A stretch of DNA of 64,000 nt from Thalassia testudinum (GCA_037157565.1 JAZHRO010000014.1:104625501-104689500); one strand, 5' to 3'. Numbered from the stretch's first letter, positions 32,415 to 44,741 are shown. The notes: generated from the sequence alone by a model not told the origin. Made by a program: numbers and translations.

Positions 32415-35400
32415 TAAAGATGATGGCTGACATGAACCAAAAACATCAGGAAGAAATGGCCTTGGTAAAGGGACAGTTAAGCCAACTCTTGGACTGTAAA
32501 CAGCAAGGATCTCTACCTTCCCAACCACAACCAAACCCGCGAAACATAATTAACAGAGGCCCCAATTCGCAAGGGTTCCAAGGCAACCCCGGGCAGGCTC
32601 ATATGGTCCAACCAGCTCCACAAACACCTCCTGGGTTTGGCGCCTCTTCATCCTCATCTTCTCAAGGATCACCCCATGGCCCCAATGCCTCTGCGAATGC
32701 GGTGACCTTGAGAAGCGGCACCAAAACCCAGGATCCCAAATGGCCGACTCTCCCCGAGACTTTACCCGACTTAGAAGAAGCACCAACCAAGGACCCAAAC
32801 ATGGAACCAATCCAGACACCCTATCCTGAGGCCTTGGAAACAATCAAGAGAAAAAAGAATACTGTGGAAACTGAGGAGCTGATGGAAATTTTTAAACAAG
32901 TACAGATTAATATTCCGCTTCTAGAAGCTGTCAAACACATCCCCGCTTACGCCAAGTTCTTAAAGGATGCCTGTACACCCAAGCGTAAGCCGAGACCTCA
33001 AGCACCTAGGAAGGTTGTACTCTCTGAGCAAGCCAGTTCCGTGATATCAAGCAACCTTCCACTCAAACGAACTGACCCAGGAGCACCCCTGATTTCCTGC
33101 AACATCGGGGACATGACATTTGATAGAGCGCTCCTGGACCTAGGTGCTTCTATCAACCTAATTCCCACAACCTTGTACCACCAATTTGGCTTTGGGGAGC
33201 TGGCACCAACCCCTGTCACCATCCAGCTGGCGGATAGATCAGTGAAAACCCCGAAGGGGGTTGTCGAGGATGTGATTGTACGGGTCAAGGACTTCTATTT
33301 CCCAGTCGACTTTTTGGTGCTCGACATGGAAGTCCCTGAAAAATTACAGAACGCACCCATAATCTTAGGCAGACCTTTCTTAGCCACGGCTAAAGCAAAC
33401 ATCGATTGCGACACGGGATGTATGGAAATCGCCTTCGGAGACAGGAAAATGCAATTAGATATCTTCCGGGCAACAAAGTCTTTTGATTGTGATTACATTG
33501 AGGAACATGATCCCGTGGAAACTTTAATCGAGGAATGCCTTACCCTCAATTCTGTCTCAGACCACCAAACCCGTAGTTCTGACTTGCCACCATCATTACC
33601 TGTGGACCTCTGTAAGGCTGAGTATCATCACATGACACCATTTGAAGAAATCAATGTTGATCAACTACCGCCCTTTCCATTCCCATCGACTGTGGTCCCA
33701 CCCGCACCTGAACTTAAACCATTGCCCGAGAATCTCAAGTACGTCTTCTTGGGACCTGGCCAGACCTTCCCAGTGATTATTAATTCCCATCTAACCAAGG
33801 ATCAGGAACTAAGGTTGACTGCAACTCTTTCAGAACATCGGGCCGCCATTGGTTGGACCATCTCAGATCTAAGAGGAATTAGCCCCACCTATTGCACCCA
33901 CAAGATTTACCTGGAAGACGGGGCCCGACCTTCCCGCCAGATGCAGAGACGGTTAAACCCTAACATGCGGGAGGTCGTTAAAAAAGAAATTATCAAGTGG
34001 CTCGACGCCGACATAATCTACCCTATCTCTGATAGCCCCTGGGTGAGCCCCACTCAAGTGGTTCCAAAGAAGGTTGGGCTCACCGTTGTCACTAATGATC
34101 ATGGCGAATCCATTCCCACCCGCACCACCACCGCATGGCGGGTGTGTATTGATTATAGGAAGCTTAACGAAGCCACTAAGAAGGACCACTTCTCCTTGCC
34201 ATTCATTGACCAAATCCTTGAAAGATTGGCAGGGCAGAAGTATTTTTGCTTCCTGGATGGATATTCAGGATATAACCAAGTCGCAATTGCTCCGGAAGAT
34301 CAGGAAAAGACCACATTCACTTGCCCGTATGGCACATTTGCATTCCGTCGAATGCCGTTCGGGTTATGCAACGCACCCGCAACCTTCCAGCGTTGCATGC
34401 TAGCCATTTTTTCAGAAATGGTGGGTGAATACTTGGAGGTCTTTATGGATGATTTCTCTGTATTCGGGAATTCATTCGACCATTGTTTGAGCAACTTGGA
34501 GAAAATCCTGAAACGATGTATCGAGGTTAACTTGGTGTTAAGTTGGGAAAAGAGCCATTTTATGGTTCAAGAAGGAATTGTCCTCGAACACATCGTTTCG
34601 CATAAGGGCATCGAGGTAGATCGAGCTAAGGTTGATTTAATTTCCAAACTTCCTCCACCTAGTTCGGTCCGACAGATTCGTTCTTTCCTAGGACATGTTG
34701 GCTTCTACCGAAGGTTCATCAAAGACTTTTCCAAACTTTCCAAACCCTTGACCGACCTTCTAGCCAATGACGCAACTTTCCACATGTCTCCTGATTGTAC
34801 CCAGGCTTATCAGACCCTCCGGGACTTAGTCTCCACCGCACCTGTACTTCAACCCCCAGACTGGTCCCAGGATTTTGAGATTATGTGTGACGCATCAGAT
34901 TTTGCCATAGGCGCTGTCCTGGGACAAAGGCAAGACAAGAAGCCCGTGGTGATCTACTACGCGAGCAAAACGTTGGACGAGGCCCAGCGTAATTATACGG
35001 TCACAGAAAAAGAGTTGCTTGCTGTAGTCTTTGGACTGGAAAAATTCCGATCATACTTGCTGGGATCCCACATGACTATCTACACCGACCATTCAGCCAT
35101 CCGGCACCTGTTGGCCAAAAAGGACGCAAAACCCAGGCTCATCAGATGGATCCTTCTTTTGCAGGAATTTGACCTGGAAATCCAAGACAAGGCCGGATCG
35201 AAAAATGTGGTGGCTGACCACCTGTCAAGACTTCATCCAGACCACATTGGACCCTCCCTACCTCTATCTGATACCTTCCCTGATGAACACATCCTAGCCG
35301 TGCAAGACAAGAAAATGCCATGGTATGTTGACTATGTCAACTACCTGGTTATAGGACAAACCCCGCACAGCTGGTCCAGACAGCAACGGAACAGGTTCTT

Positions 35401-36598
35401 GGCTGAGGCCAAGCACTATTTCTGGGATGATCCCATGCTGTTTCGCCTCTGTGCTGATCAGATCATCAGGAGGTGCCTCCCCGAAGACGAGGTTCAGAGT
35501 GTGCTTTCCTTTTGTCATGACCAAGCATGTGGCGGCCATTTCTTTGGCAAGAAAACAGCTGCAAAAGTTTTGCAGTCTGGATTTTATTGGCCGTCCCTAT
35601 TCAAGGATGCACACATCTTTGCCAAGACTTGCTCACGATGCCAAACACTAGGGACAATGACCAAAAAAGATATGATGCCCCTTCAGCCCATTTTGATTGT
35701 CGAAATTTTCGACGTTTGGGGTATCGATTTTATGGGCCCCTTTCCACCATCCAACGGCTTCGAGTATATCTTGGTCTCGGTAGACTATGTTTCCAAATGG
35801 ATTGAAGCCGTCGCCACCCGACGATGCGATCACAAGACGGTCATGGACTTTGTAAAGAAGAACATCTTTTCCCATTTTGGAATACCCAAGGCCATGATCA
35901 GTGATGGTGGAAGCCATTTTATCCATTCCCAGTTCCGTGCCCTACTTAGAAAATACGGGGTAAACCACCGCATTGCCACCCCGTATCATCCACAAACAAA
36001 TGGCCAGACTGAGGTCTCAAACAGACAAATCAAGAACATTTTACAGAAGACTGTGAGACCTGACAGGAAAGACTGGTCCACACGACTTGATGATGCCCTG
36101 TGGGCATACAGGACCGCTTTTAAGACCCCGATAGGCATGTCACCTTACCGCTTGGTCTTTGGCAAAGCTTGCCATCTCCCTGTCGAATTGGAACACCGGG
36201 CTTACTGGGCTGTTAAGCAATGTAACATGGATCCCCAGTTAGCTGGTGCGCAAAGGACTCTTCAATTATCTGAGCTTGAAGAAATTCGTCGGGACGCCTT
36301 TGACAATAGTCGGCTATATAAGGAGAAAATGAAAGCCGTCCACGACCGACTCATTCATAGGAAAACCTTTGAGCCAAACCAACAAGTCTGGCTATTTGAT
36401 GCACGCCTGAAACTCTTTCCAGGGAAACTTAGGTCCAAATGGACAGGACCATTTCGGGTGGTCAAGCCCTTTTCCAATGGGGCAGTCGAAATCGCCGATC
36501 TTAATACCGGGCACACCTATACAGTCAATGGTCAAAGATTGAAGCATTTCCTGGCCCAGGTACCCCCCAAGGAAAGTGTCACCCTTGTTGAGGGCTGA
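32264..36598 (+). CDS. pol: Element C Pol (protease, RT, RNase H, integrase)
   Basis: This frame is open from 32264 for 1444 codons; homology with B enters it at about 32332. Domains in order: Gag-linker with a coiled-coil-like segment ([19 protein letters not shown]), aspartic protease with [11 protein letters not shown] (about 33135), RT with [11 protein letters not shown] (about 34136), CFLDGYSGY and the catalytic FMDDFS (about 34441), RNase H with MCDASD (about 34884) and [10 protein letters not shown], then integrase with an HHCC finger (35510-35645) and catalytic residues in [18 protein letters not shown] and NGQTEVS. GPFRVV near the C-terminus and no chromodomain fit Athila/Tat. Length and motifs suggest competent enzymes if the shift at 32328-32332 is bypassed or is an assembly error. 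Confidence 0.93.
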   Translation: MDKPETTAIPKPAQAKPTATLAPYQQGPPVRPQYNQNRAAPPPQNQMDTLIKMMADMNQKHQEEMALVKGQLSQLLDCKQQGSLPSQPQPNPRNIINRGPNSQGFQGNPGQAHMVQPAPQTPPGFGASSSSSSQGSPHGPNASANAVTLRSGTKTQDPKWPTLPETLPDLEEAPTKDPNMEPIQTPYPEALETIKRKKNTVETEELMEIFKQVQINIPLLEAVKHIPAYAKFLKDACTPKRKPRPQAPRKVVLSEQASSVISSNLPLKRTDPGAPLISCNIGDMTFDRALLDLGASINLIPTTLYHQFGFGELAPTPVTIQLADRSVKTPKGVVEDVIVRVKDFYFPVDFLVLDMEVPEKLQNAPIILGRPFLATAKANIDCDTGCMEIAFGDRKMQLDIFRATKSFDCDYIEEHDPVETLIEECLTLNSVSDHQTRSSDLPPSLPVDLCKAEYHHMTPFEEINVDQLPPFPFPSTVVPPAPELKPLPENLKYVFLGPGQTFPVIINSHLTKDQELRLTATLSEHRAAIGWTISDLRGISPTYCTHKIYLEDGARPSRQMQRRLNPNMREVVKKEIIKWLDADIIYPISDSPWVSPTQVVPKKVGLTVVTNDHGESIPTRTTTAWRVCIDYRKLNEATKKDHFSLPFIDQILERLAGQKYFCFLDGYSGYNQVAIAPEDQEKTTFTCPYGTFAFRRMPFGLCNAPATFQRCMLAIFSEMVGEYLEVFMDDFSVFGNSFDHCLSNLEKILKRCIEVNLVLSWEKSHFMVQEGIVLEHIVSHKGIEVDRAKVDLISKLPPPSSVRQIRSFLGHVGFYRRFIKDFSKLSKPLTDLLANDATFHMSPDCTQAYQTLRDLVSTAPVLQPPDWSQDFEIMCDASDFAIGAVLGQRQDKKPVVIYYASKTLDEAQRNYTVTEKELLAVVFGLEKFRSYLLGSHMTIYTDHSAIRHLLAKKDAKPRLIRWILLLQEFDLEIQDKAGSKNVVADHLSRLHPDHIGPSLPLSDTFPDEHILAVQDKKMPWYVDYVNYLVIGQTPHSWSRQQRNRFLAEAKHYFWDDPMLFRLCADQIIRRCLPEDEVQSVLSFCHDQACGGHFFGKKTAAKVLQSGFYWPSLFKDAHIFAKTCSRCQTLGTMTKKDMMPLQPILIVEIFDVWGIDFMGPFPPSNGFEYILVSVDYVSKWIEAVATRRCDHKTVMDFVKKNIFSHFGIPKAMISDGGSHFIHSQFRALLRKYGVNHRIATPYHPQTNGQTEVSNRQIKNILQKTVRPDRKDWSTRLDDALWAYRTAFKTPIGMSPYRLVFGKACHLPVELEHRAYWAVKQCNMDPQLAGAQRTLQLSELEEIRRDAFDNSRLYKEKMKAVHDRLIHRKTFEPNQQVWLFDARLKLFPGKLRSKWTGPFRVVKPFSNGAVEIADLNTGHTYTVNGQRLKHFLAQVPPKESVTLVEG
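32328..32332 (+). other. C run where the gag-to-pol frame changes by -1 in element C
   Basis: Before this CCCCC the B-like protein is read in the gag frame, after it in the -1 frame ([12 protein letters not shown]). A and B need no shift here. One lost C explains it. The sequence is not a classic X-XXY-YYZ slippery heptamer. Confidence 0.65.
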
Positions 36599-38002
36599 CA
36601 CCAGGCACCGCCCAGCTGGAGGCGTTAAACTCAGCGCTTCCTGGGAGGCAACCCAGTGGATTCAGACTGATCTGGTAGTTTACGTCACTCAGGTACTATC
36701 TTTTTGAACCCTTTTGCATCCATGCATCTGCCAATGAGGACATTGTCCAACTTAAGCATGGGGGGGGATGGTAAACTGCATAATCCTGAGCTTAATTAAT
36801 CAGTCTGAATGAATAAATTAATTGAAAAAAAAAAAAAAAAAGAGAATTTAGGAAGAAAAACTTAGGCATTAGAAACTTGTCAATAGTGGGAAATAATACA
36901 AAAAGAACTTAAACACTTAGACTTTTCAGGCCTTCAGGCTTAATTAGCCCTGGTGTCCATTAAAATATGGATTTAGCGGCGAACCCTTGCAACTTTAAGC
37001 TATTCTAATCCACCTAATAAATAAGGTAATAAGTATACGACTTATCAACTCACCCTCTAACTCAGGAAAACTTTGAGTCTAAGCATCTACACACATTTTT
37101 GCACAGACTCACTTCTCGGAGATTTTGACAGAAATTGGGTAGCTAATGAACTTTCTAGGGTGGTATGGCTGGCAAGTTATCGTGGGTAACAGCCCATTGG
37201 CAGGTTGTCCAGAACCCAGCCACAGGCCATTTCTTTTTCACTGCCTCTAGGTACATTTGAGATTAGGGAAGCCACCTACGTAAAAAAATAATAAGTAAAA
37301 AAAAAAAAAAAAAAAAAAGGAAAAGAAGAAAAGAAAATAAACCACACTTCACCGCACAAGTATGGCTGGCAAGTGATCGTGGGTAACAGCCCATTGGTCG
37401 GTTGTCCAGAGCCCAGCTCAATAATTGCACAAAAAAAGAAGACCAAAAACACCTAAGGAAGAAGCGGGGAAGTAGTACAAGCCGGGGAGATATACACTGG
37501 AAAATCCTTGTGTTGACCCCAAGTAAAATGAACGCAGGGAGAAAGCTACCAATCGAACAAATACACCTTCAGGCAAAAATTTATTTTCTTTTCCGGTCAC
37601 CTAGAGGCGTAGAAACTCGAAGTCTGTCTCAATTACCGTTAAGTAAGTCTATCACAACATTCACACCAAGATGCTTAGCACTTAGGGTTTTGACCGAGTT
37701 TTGGGTGGGTTGGGTAGCCGTAAAAAGTTACCAACCCACACTGAATTCTAAAAATTCTAAAAAGACATATATAGATATATACGTATACATAAGTATAGTT
37801 ATATATACAAAGCAAGGATTCGGGCGATTCGTATTTTGGCAGACACCCGGGCGCTGCTTAGTCTTTGTAGATTAAGATCTTCGTATAGTTCCTCTTATTG
37901 ACAAGTAACGAAGCGCCTAAGCAATTACTTCTTGAATTCGCCAAAGAAATAAAGGCTAGAATAAACCTTGCTAGGGACTAGCAAGGAGTAAGCATGGGGG
38001 TA
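36599..38002 (+). other. Non-coding tail of element C, with polypurine tracts
   Basis: It holds the post-ORF motif (36612-36659), the internal polypurine block (36733-36769), a long A run (36825-36840), a direct repeat of about 57 bp (37164-37219 and 37361-37417), another A run (37297-37318), the hairpin CCTTGCTAG-GGA-CTAGCAAGG (37966-37986) and terminal tract AAGCATGGGGGTA (37990-38002). The 157-codon frame at 37402-37875 is not env-like and lacks family features. Confidence 0.8.
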
Positions 38003-39408
38003 TGATAACACCACGCAAGGGGGTAGTAATTAGGTTGAATATGGCCCATCTTTAGAATAAAAGGCACAACATAAAGTAGAATAGGAGCATTGCATGCATC
38101 AAGTACCAAGATTGCTTATAAACTGTATTAATGGCCATTTGTGTAAAGCATTTGTCAAAGCAGGCCTCAGATGAGCAATCGGACCGCACGGATGGATTCA
38201 GGACGACGAACGGAGTCTAACGGACTCAAAATCGGCCAAATCCGACATCCGGAGCTCCCATAATGGGCCCAAGAAATCCTGACCGTTGATCTGGAGATCA
38301 ACGGCCTAGAACGCGCCACGTCGCCCCGCCCCCGCCGCCCGCACGCCCCCAAGCCAGCCAAGGACGCATCTCGGCCGTTGTACTTCGATCGAACGGCCGA
38401 GATCCGCGCGCTCGCCCGCGGTCGCCGCGACAAAGCGCGGGCGTGGCGCAACGGTTAGCGCGCACGCCCGCGTCGCGGCGACGCGCGTTCGAATCGCGCG
38501 GAGCGGAAATCACTTGCGGGCGAAGGGCGCGGCAAAATTGAGCCGCGCGATCAGAAGCGAGCGGCTAGGATCGCGCCACGCGGCGCGACGACAGCGCCCC
38601 ACCTCCCACGCACGCGCGCACGCCGGGCGGAAACGCGCGCGCGCACGCACGCCTGAAGCGCGATCCTAGCGCAGGCGCGGGGGGATCTCATCCGTCCGAT
38701 CATCAATCGGACGGCTCTCGTTCGACGTCCACGGATCGCGCCTGAAGAGAGAGAGGGGCGGGCGGCTGACCGGCGGCAGAAGGCCTTCACCGACGTATAT
38801 GGAAGCGGTTTTAGCGACGTTCTGGATGTCGCTAAAGCACATTCTTCTTTTAGGAAGCCCTTAACTCTATTTAAACCCCCTTCTACCACCATTCAAGGCA
38901 TCCTCTCCCACTTGCAACTACTCCACTCCTCTCCTAGCTAGTCTTAGGCACTCTTGTAATCGCCGGAGACGACGAGCCGCCGACGGAGCCTCCTCCACCG
39001 CCGTGGCTGCCTCGTCGCTCTCCACTCTCTCTCTACCTCTCTCTCTCTCTTTTAAGCTTTCATTTACTTTTGTTGAAGCATGTATTTAATATTGTAAACC
39101 ATGAACTATGAATGCATGTTTAATGAAATTATTTTCCATTTAGTTGCCATTTTAATTTCTGCTTAAAGTGCATGATCAAAACCAAGAGCTTTCTAACCCT
39201 AAACTCTCTCTATCTCTCGCTTTTCAAAACCATCTCTTTCGCAAGCAAAACTCCGCCTTTTTCGTGACAACAAGTGGTAAACAAAATCCGATTTCCACGC
39301 CTCCCTGAGATCGACACTCGGACTCACCTCCGTTTACTTCTTTTAAAACCGACGTATCAAGTGCAACTATAACGACACCTCTTAACACACACGCACGTAG
39401 GCACGTCA
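38003..39408 (+). repeat. 3' LTR of element C
   Basis: It has the same length as the 5' LTR (1406 bp), no indels, and about 11 substitutions clustered in the CpG-rich U3. It is followed by acatt (39409-39413). Confidence 0.96.
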
Positions 39409-39466
39409 ACATTTCAACGATAAAAATATCATATTAACAACCTATTTGGGCCGACCCATCACCTGT
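39409..39466 (+). repeat. C target duplication, last 48 bp of the B 3' LTR, B target duplication
   Basis: 39409-39413 is acatt (C). 39414-39461 is the end of the B LTR (TCAACGATAAAAATATC to GACCCATCA). 39462-39466 is cctgt (B). The order proves C in B and B in A. Confidence 0.95.
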
Positions 39467-40142
39467 CACAAATCCCCGCCCGCGGCCCAACCGGTCAACT
39501 TTTTGCCCTTGCACTGTAGCCGCGACCTCACGCGGCTACAATGCAGTGACCGAAAAGTTTCTCACTTATCCGGTCACCACGCACTCTCTCTCCGCATCGA
39601 AACCGTCACCAGCCTGTCCGCGCGCCTGCTACCGCGTACACTCGCGCCCGCTGGGTCTACTCCAGTGCCCGCTTCTTCACCTGCATTCACCTTAGCGTGC
39701 AGCACGGTGCGCTGCGCTGTGCCCTCACACCCGCTCCCTCCAGTGCGTGCCTGCTCCTACGCATGCATGCTCCTGCGCGCACCACCAGACGTCGGCTGAA
39801 GCCTCCAGACAACTTAACTAGTAGCGCCCTCTCTCACAACCACTCTCTCACTCCCTCCCGCAGACACACACACACACTCTTGTACACACACTCACTCACT
39901 TGTACACGACTATATACTTATATATATATAGACATATATTATTACCTATACAACTAAGTATAAGTATATATACATATATATACACATATATTTATACATA
40001 TATATAGATACATACAAATATACATACATATATACAGATATATCTATAGATATAAATACATATATATATATATATATACACATACCTATACATCTAATTA
40101 TAAATATATATATATATACATCTATCTATATATATACTTACA

Positions 40143-40195
<53 letters not shown>

Positions 40196-40993
40196 CTACA
40201 TATATACCTATACAATTATAACCCTATCTATATATATACATATAAATATATACTTACCTTCGTATCACTTACCCCGCGTTATATCACGGGAATATCTGCA
40301 CCAGTTGCTGATATTCCCTGATACCCGCGTACAAAAAGCGTCTCCGCACACACCTTCCACCCATCCATCCTACACTCCACGCGGCACTTCGTTCTGTTGG
40401 TTGCGTCTTCCTAGACGACGATCAACTTGACACCGTGCTACATGCCATTTCCACCTCCACCCCCACCCCTATATATATATATATATATACAATATATATA
40501 TATATATAATATATATACTATATTTATCTTATTTCTATTTCTCTTTCCTGCTATTAAAAAGATTAAAAAAAATAATAATAAAAGAGAAAAGATAATCTTT
40601 GTCTTGCAGGTACTCGGTCTTGCGGATAGCAAGACCAGTTTTGGAACCCTAATTTGGCTCAAAGCGAAGAACAATTTGGCTCTAAGCCAAGGACATGATT
40701 TTAAGGTTGTACCTCAAGGATAAAATTATCAGAAAAAAATCTTAAATAGAAAAACACCAAAAACATAATAAACGAACGGAAGAGATTCGTTGTAGGAAAG
40801 GCGTAGAAACTTGTTCACCTCTAATCCCATTTCCCTGAGTTCGACCCTGGGCCTAAAAGTGACCAAGATAAAATCAAGTAGGCCAGGTTAAAAATTTTTG
40901 TAAAAAAATGGTTAGGCTGGATTTAGGTTAACCACTATACTCGTTTCAGTGATTAAATCACCATATTAACACAACCTATCCGGGTCACCACCA
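39467..40993 (+). repeat. 3' LTR of element A, right part
   Basis: It continues from 14724 and matches 1737-2793 and 4584-5225, with no solo LTR. It includes CA and TA microsatellites (39860-40255), the GGGAATATC hairpin (40288-40318) and a short TA tract (40468-40520), and ends at CACCACCA before the duplicated caccc. Confidence 0.93.
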
Positions 40994-41738
40994 CACCCCT
41001 TCAGGCCTCGCCCATGACACCTCCACATGAGCCTAGTCCGAACCCGATTACCTGCCTAAGCATCTCACACCTCGGCTGTGACACTTATGCACACAACCCT
41101 GGTCCCGGGTGCGCTCATACCCGATTACCCAAGCATTTGATCGGACATTGAGAAAGAGAAAAGGAGAAGGAAAGAGAGAAAGCGCGGGGTCAAGGGGGGT
41201 TTTTTCTATGGAGAATAATGACTAACACTTAACTGTTTGAGAAATTGTGCCCTGTGTGTGAAGATAAGAGAAAAGAGAGAAGAAAATAAAGGAGAAGATC
41301 TGAAGAAGCCTAAGGTAGGAGCCATACAGAAGAATGCCAAAGAAAAAGAGCAGCATAAGAAAATCAAAGAAGAAGCACTGTAGCAATGCACTTTAAGTCG
41401 TCTGATTCACTTTTTATTCATTTGATTCTATTTGAGTAATTGTTATGTTAGCTAATAATTGGTGATCCAAATCACCATTATTTTGTCTAGAGTTCTTTTT
41501 ATTTCCTCATATACTCATTTTATATATTGCATATTAGTTTTTTAGTAATTAATTATGCTCATTTATATTATCTATTGAGATTAATGCGTGAATTCCATAT
41601 TTACTCCCAGCAAACAACCCAGGACTTCATTTCTTGATTCTAAGCTTATAAATTTTATTTGTTGTTCGATTTATTATAGATTTCAAACTATGACGACAAT
41701 ACTTTGATTTAAATCCCCGATAGATCACGTTCACAATA
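40994..41738 (+). mobile_element. Element D, 5' LTR, right part
   Basis: It resumes the LTR cut at 990 after the right target duplication of A (40994-40998) and matches 46190-46964. A purine-rich block (41150-41400) resembles the 3' copy with small indels. It ends CACAATA next to a decayed primer site. Confidence 0.88.
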
Positions 41739-41741
41739 TTT

Positions 41742-41759
41742 TGGTGTCGTTGCTAGGGA
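41742..41759 (+). other. Decayed primer binding site of element D (tRNA-Asp)
   Basis: TGGTGTCGTTGCTAGGGA matches the tRNA-Asp complement at 14 of 18 bases. All four differences are C to T or G to A. Confidence 0.75.
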
Positions 41760-42970
41760 GCAACTCTCAATTCACCACTATTCTCTACTTTATTTGATTA
41801 TATTTGAGTACTACCTTGCCTTGTTTGATTTCTTGTGATTTTGCAAGGTACTTCACGAGAAAATCTTCCCCGCAAATCAACCACTCCAAGGCAGGTAACT
41901 TTTCTATTCTTCCCTAATCAACCTCTTAATCTTAGGAAGAAAAAAAAAAAGGAAACAATCAATTAGGAATCACCTACCTTATTTTTATAGTAATCATCAT
42001 TTAAAAAGGCAAGTTTCCTGATTTGTGAATAAATTTCATATTTGATTGAAGCTTGAGATGATTCTATTTAAAATTCCCTACCCAAATTTCCTATATCTAT
42101 TAGGGACTACGAGTAATTTCTAATCTTCTTGGACTATGCACTTCTTATTTGAAGTCCAAGGAGAACATTTTAAGATCAACTGGACTTGGATTAAAGCTAA
42201 TTAGGGTTTCAATTTTAGGGTTTTGGAGTGCTAGTTCACACTTTCCTACATAAAAGGAAACAAACCCACCCGCATTTGTGTGCCACCCAAACCTTGTTTA
42301 AAAAATCTAATCAACAAAAACCCTAAAAGTCAGGCTCTAAATTCACTTGAACCCTAAAATCCTTAGACCTAATAACTTGAGAGTCAATTTAGGGTGATTC
42401 CTAGGTCTTGACCTAGATTTCATGCTGCCATCCTTAGGGCAAGTCAGGTGAAGTTGACCTATATTGTGGGCCAACCAACCTCCAAATTAGGTCACAAGTC
42501 AAATCAACTTACAATCAAGTGAAACTCAAGTCACAAATTAAGACTTAAAATTGGTAAACCTAAGGTCTGAAGTTCATACATTCCGATCTACCTGGAACCA
42601 CAGTGATAAGGAGGGTCGGGTGAGGGAAACCTTGTAACCCGTGGGGACGCTCTACCGTGTAGGGGTCTTTGCAGGGCTCTCCCTTCCTGACTGCCCAAGT
42701 ATTTCTCGAGTGTGCGAATTTCTGATTCAGAGGTATCATCTGCCTTGAAACTACCTTAGTCATCCAAAAATCTTTGGGTGCCTTGATTGGGTCAAACTTC
42801 ACATCCAGTCCCTTATCTTTTCTATTAGATCACACACATAGGAAGGTCCTTAGGTTTTTAATCTAAGAGACCTCTTTATATCTTCTTAGGAATTTCTAAT
42901 TTGATCTGATCAACTTCAAATCTAATATTGAGTTTGATTCTACATCCCAATTCCACCACTTGATTCAAAA
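41760..42970 (+). other. Leader of element D
   Basis: AT-rich sequence with no credible gene. Repeated AACCCTAAAA and GGTCTAA phrases occur near 42200-42420, as in the A and B leaders. Confidence 0.6.
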
Positions 42971-44741
42971 ATGCAGTCTGGCTATATAGGATGACTGTTT
43001 AGGAAACCTGAGTCCCAAATGAGCATGAAAGATAAGATAATTGAGAATGCTTATAGAAACCATGAAGAATATTATAAAAGGGACATTCAGGAAAAATTTC
43101 AGAAAACAACAGACATCATTGCAAATCATGCAAGGATAATATGGACACAAATGAACCACGGTTCAACCCGAGATAATCTACTAGCAGAACATAGTGAATT
43201 GGTGAAATTACACAACAATGAGTGTGCAATGTTGGTCAAGCCCTTCATTTCCGGAAAAACTCCAGAAATTTTTAGAAATACAAGGAGAATTGCTGAATAG
43301 GTTAGAACCATTGATCAAAAATACCCTTCAGAAGTTACTAAAACATCTTGGAGTGAGGCTAATGATCAACACAATTTCCCAAATCTTGGGTTTGATGATC
43401 ATAGTTGTTATGGACCACCAACCTAGATGAATTCAGATTTAAATTTCATAGCAATTGACATTCCTGATTTTGATGAGGGTTGGGAGGATCCAATTGTACG
43501 TGTTCCCTATCTCGAACCAACCTTAGAAAATCAAGAGCCTAGTTCACCAAGATTAGATTTCTTAGACACCTATGATAATAAGATTCAGTCAGAACCTCTC
43601 GAGGGTGTAAAATTCTGTCCCTTATTCTGATAAGGTGATGCTCGAGAGCTATTCTGACATCTCTATAGAGCCCAACCCAGATTCTAGTGATCCAACCCAA
43701 AACACCCTTAAATTAGAATCTAGATTCAAGCCTATTTGGGATGATCATGATGCCCAATATGATGAAATTCATATTTTGAATTTGGATTATGATTCTAGGC
43801 CTGTATTTGATGAGTACACCTCTCCAACCACCTCAAAGATACAAATTGATTTTTCGAAAGTCATGCCAATCTATGATACAAAAATCGAGAAGTTGGAAGA
43901 GTTAGGAATCGATTGGGTCTACCCTACGAGCAAAGAACCTGAGCCTATGCCTAATAGGGACACTTTTTTGAACTCGAAATCTGAAAACAAGTTAGATCCA
44001 AGTCAGGTTGCTGCTTCTCCACATCTTGATTTACTCAGTGGTGGAACCTCCGATCTCGAATTAGATTTAGAACACGATTCTCGCAAGTTCTTCGACGATT
44101 TCAAATCTTACCCTAACTTCAAAAAACTGTTGTTTCCTAACAAATCCAAACCAATTTACGACCTCAGCGACTACAACCTGTCCTTTGATTCTGACATTGA
44201 GGTCAATGATTTGAAAGAAACCACCTCTTACACAGTATATACAGAGCCTTCCAAAAGCCATTTCCAACCCTGACCCACAATTGGACTCAATTTCTACTCT
44301 AATTCTCCTCTCGATGAGCCAGTTGTACATGATTCTCCTCCACATTTCAATCAGGTTTCGGACTTTGATCAGACTGATAATCACACCCCATCCTTCTGTG
44401 ATCACTCCCATAGGGTTCCTACATCCTCCACTGACCCTTTTTCATTTGAGGATCCCTACTCTGACTAGGCTGATCTGATTCAGCCAAACCCTAGCTTTTC
44501 ACTTCCACATCTATTTGAGTCACAGAGTACCTGGTAGGCTCCACATCTATTGATTCACTTCAATCAACCCACCAAATTGATTGGGTTTAGGCTGCATCAT
44601 CAGCCTATTGACTTGAGCAAGCACCTGGTTGGACCAACTAGGCTCTTGATCAAGGTGCTTGTTCTACAAAATTCATCTGATTTGACCACTCCTTCTCCAT
44701 ACCATATTCTACTCGCTGAAGGCATTGAATTTAGTGCTTAA
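42971..44741 (+). pseudogene. Element D unrecognised acidic ORF, broken
   Basis: I do not recognise this protein. The ATG at 42971 opens a frame shared by the segments 43019-43300 and 43427-43630. It is interrupted by stops near 42992, 43298 and 43424 and by a frameshift near 43631, after which 43635-44273 is open. A further frame continues to the TAA at 44739. The N-terminal part is charged and probably helical (KDKIIENAYRNHEEYYKRDIQEKF). The rest is rich in D, E, S and P (DIPDFDEGWEDP, DLELDLEHDSRKFFDD). There is no gag domain, zinc knuckle, protease, RT or integrase motif. It holds the place of gag-pol between a tRNA-Asp primer site and an Athila-like tail. Element E has a protein of similar layout and composition. 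A chaperone, packaging or regulatory role would be a guess. Confidence 0.7.

Larger units (their letters stand above)
28391..39408 (+). mobile_element. Element C: young, nearly intact Athila-type Ty3/gypsy retrotransposon
   Basis: An 11,018-bp element with LTRs of 1406 bp each (28391-29796, 38003-39408) that differ at about 11 positions by eye, a perfect 18-base tRNA-Asp primer site, gag and pol, a polypurine tract and the 5-bp duplication acatt. It is the innermost and youngest insertion. Its proteins align with B along their length but its LTR is a different, CpG-rich sequence related to the solo LTR in A. The only coding damage I see is a -1 shift near 32330. Confidence 0.96.
14725..39461 (+). 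mobile_element. Element B: Athila-type Ty3/gypsy retrotransposon, hosting element C
   Basis: The LTRs start TGTTTGCACC (14725 and 25982) and end GGCCGACCCATCA (17193 and 39461), with cctgt duplicated outside. Without C and one copy of its target duplication the element is about 13.7 kb. It is the same family as A by LTR layout, leader and protein. Internal parts are the primer site at 17203, gag-pol at 18591-24632 and polypurine tract at 25968-25981. The B LTRs differ from each other at roughly 15-20 places by eye, outside the microsatellites. Confidence 0.95.
991..40993 (+). mobile_element. Element A: old Athila-type Ty3/gypsy retrotransposon, hosting B, C and a solo LTR
   Basis: The two LTRs begin TGATTGCA at 991 and 13992 and end GGTCACCACCA at 5225 and 40993. 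The 5-bp duplication caccc lies outside both ends. Inside are a tRNA-Asp primer site (5235-5252), a leader, a gag-pol pseudogene (6622-12660), a non-coding tail and a polypurine tract (13979-13991). With its guests removed it is about 13.5 kb. The domain order PR-RT-RH-IN without a chromodomain, and the Gag type, place it in Athila/Tat. It is the most decayed of the three autonomous-type elements. Confidence 0.93.

Noticed and set aside
37402..37875. 157-codon frame in the element C tail as an env-like gene
   Set aside because: No signal peptide, transmembrane segment or homologous frame in A or B; it spans a direct repeat and AT-rich DNA.
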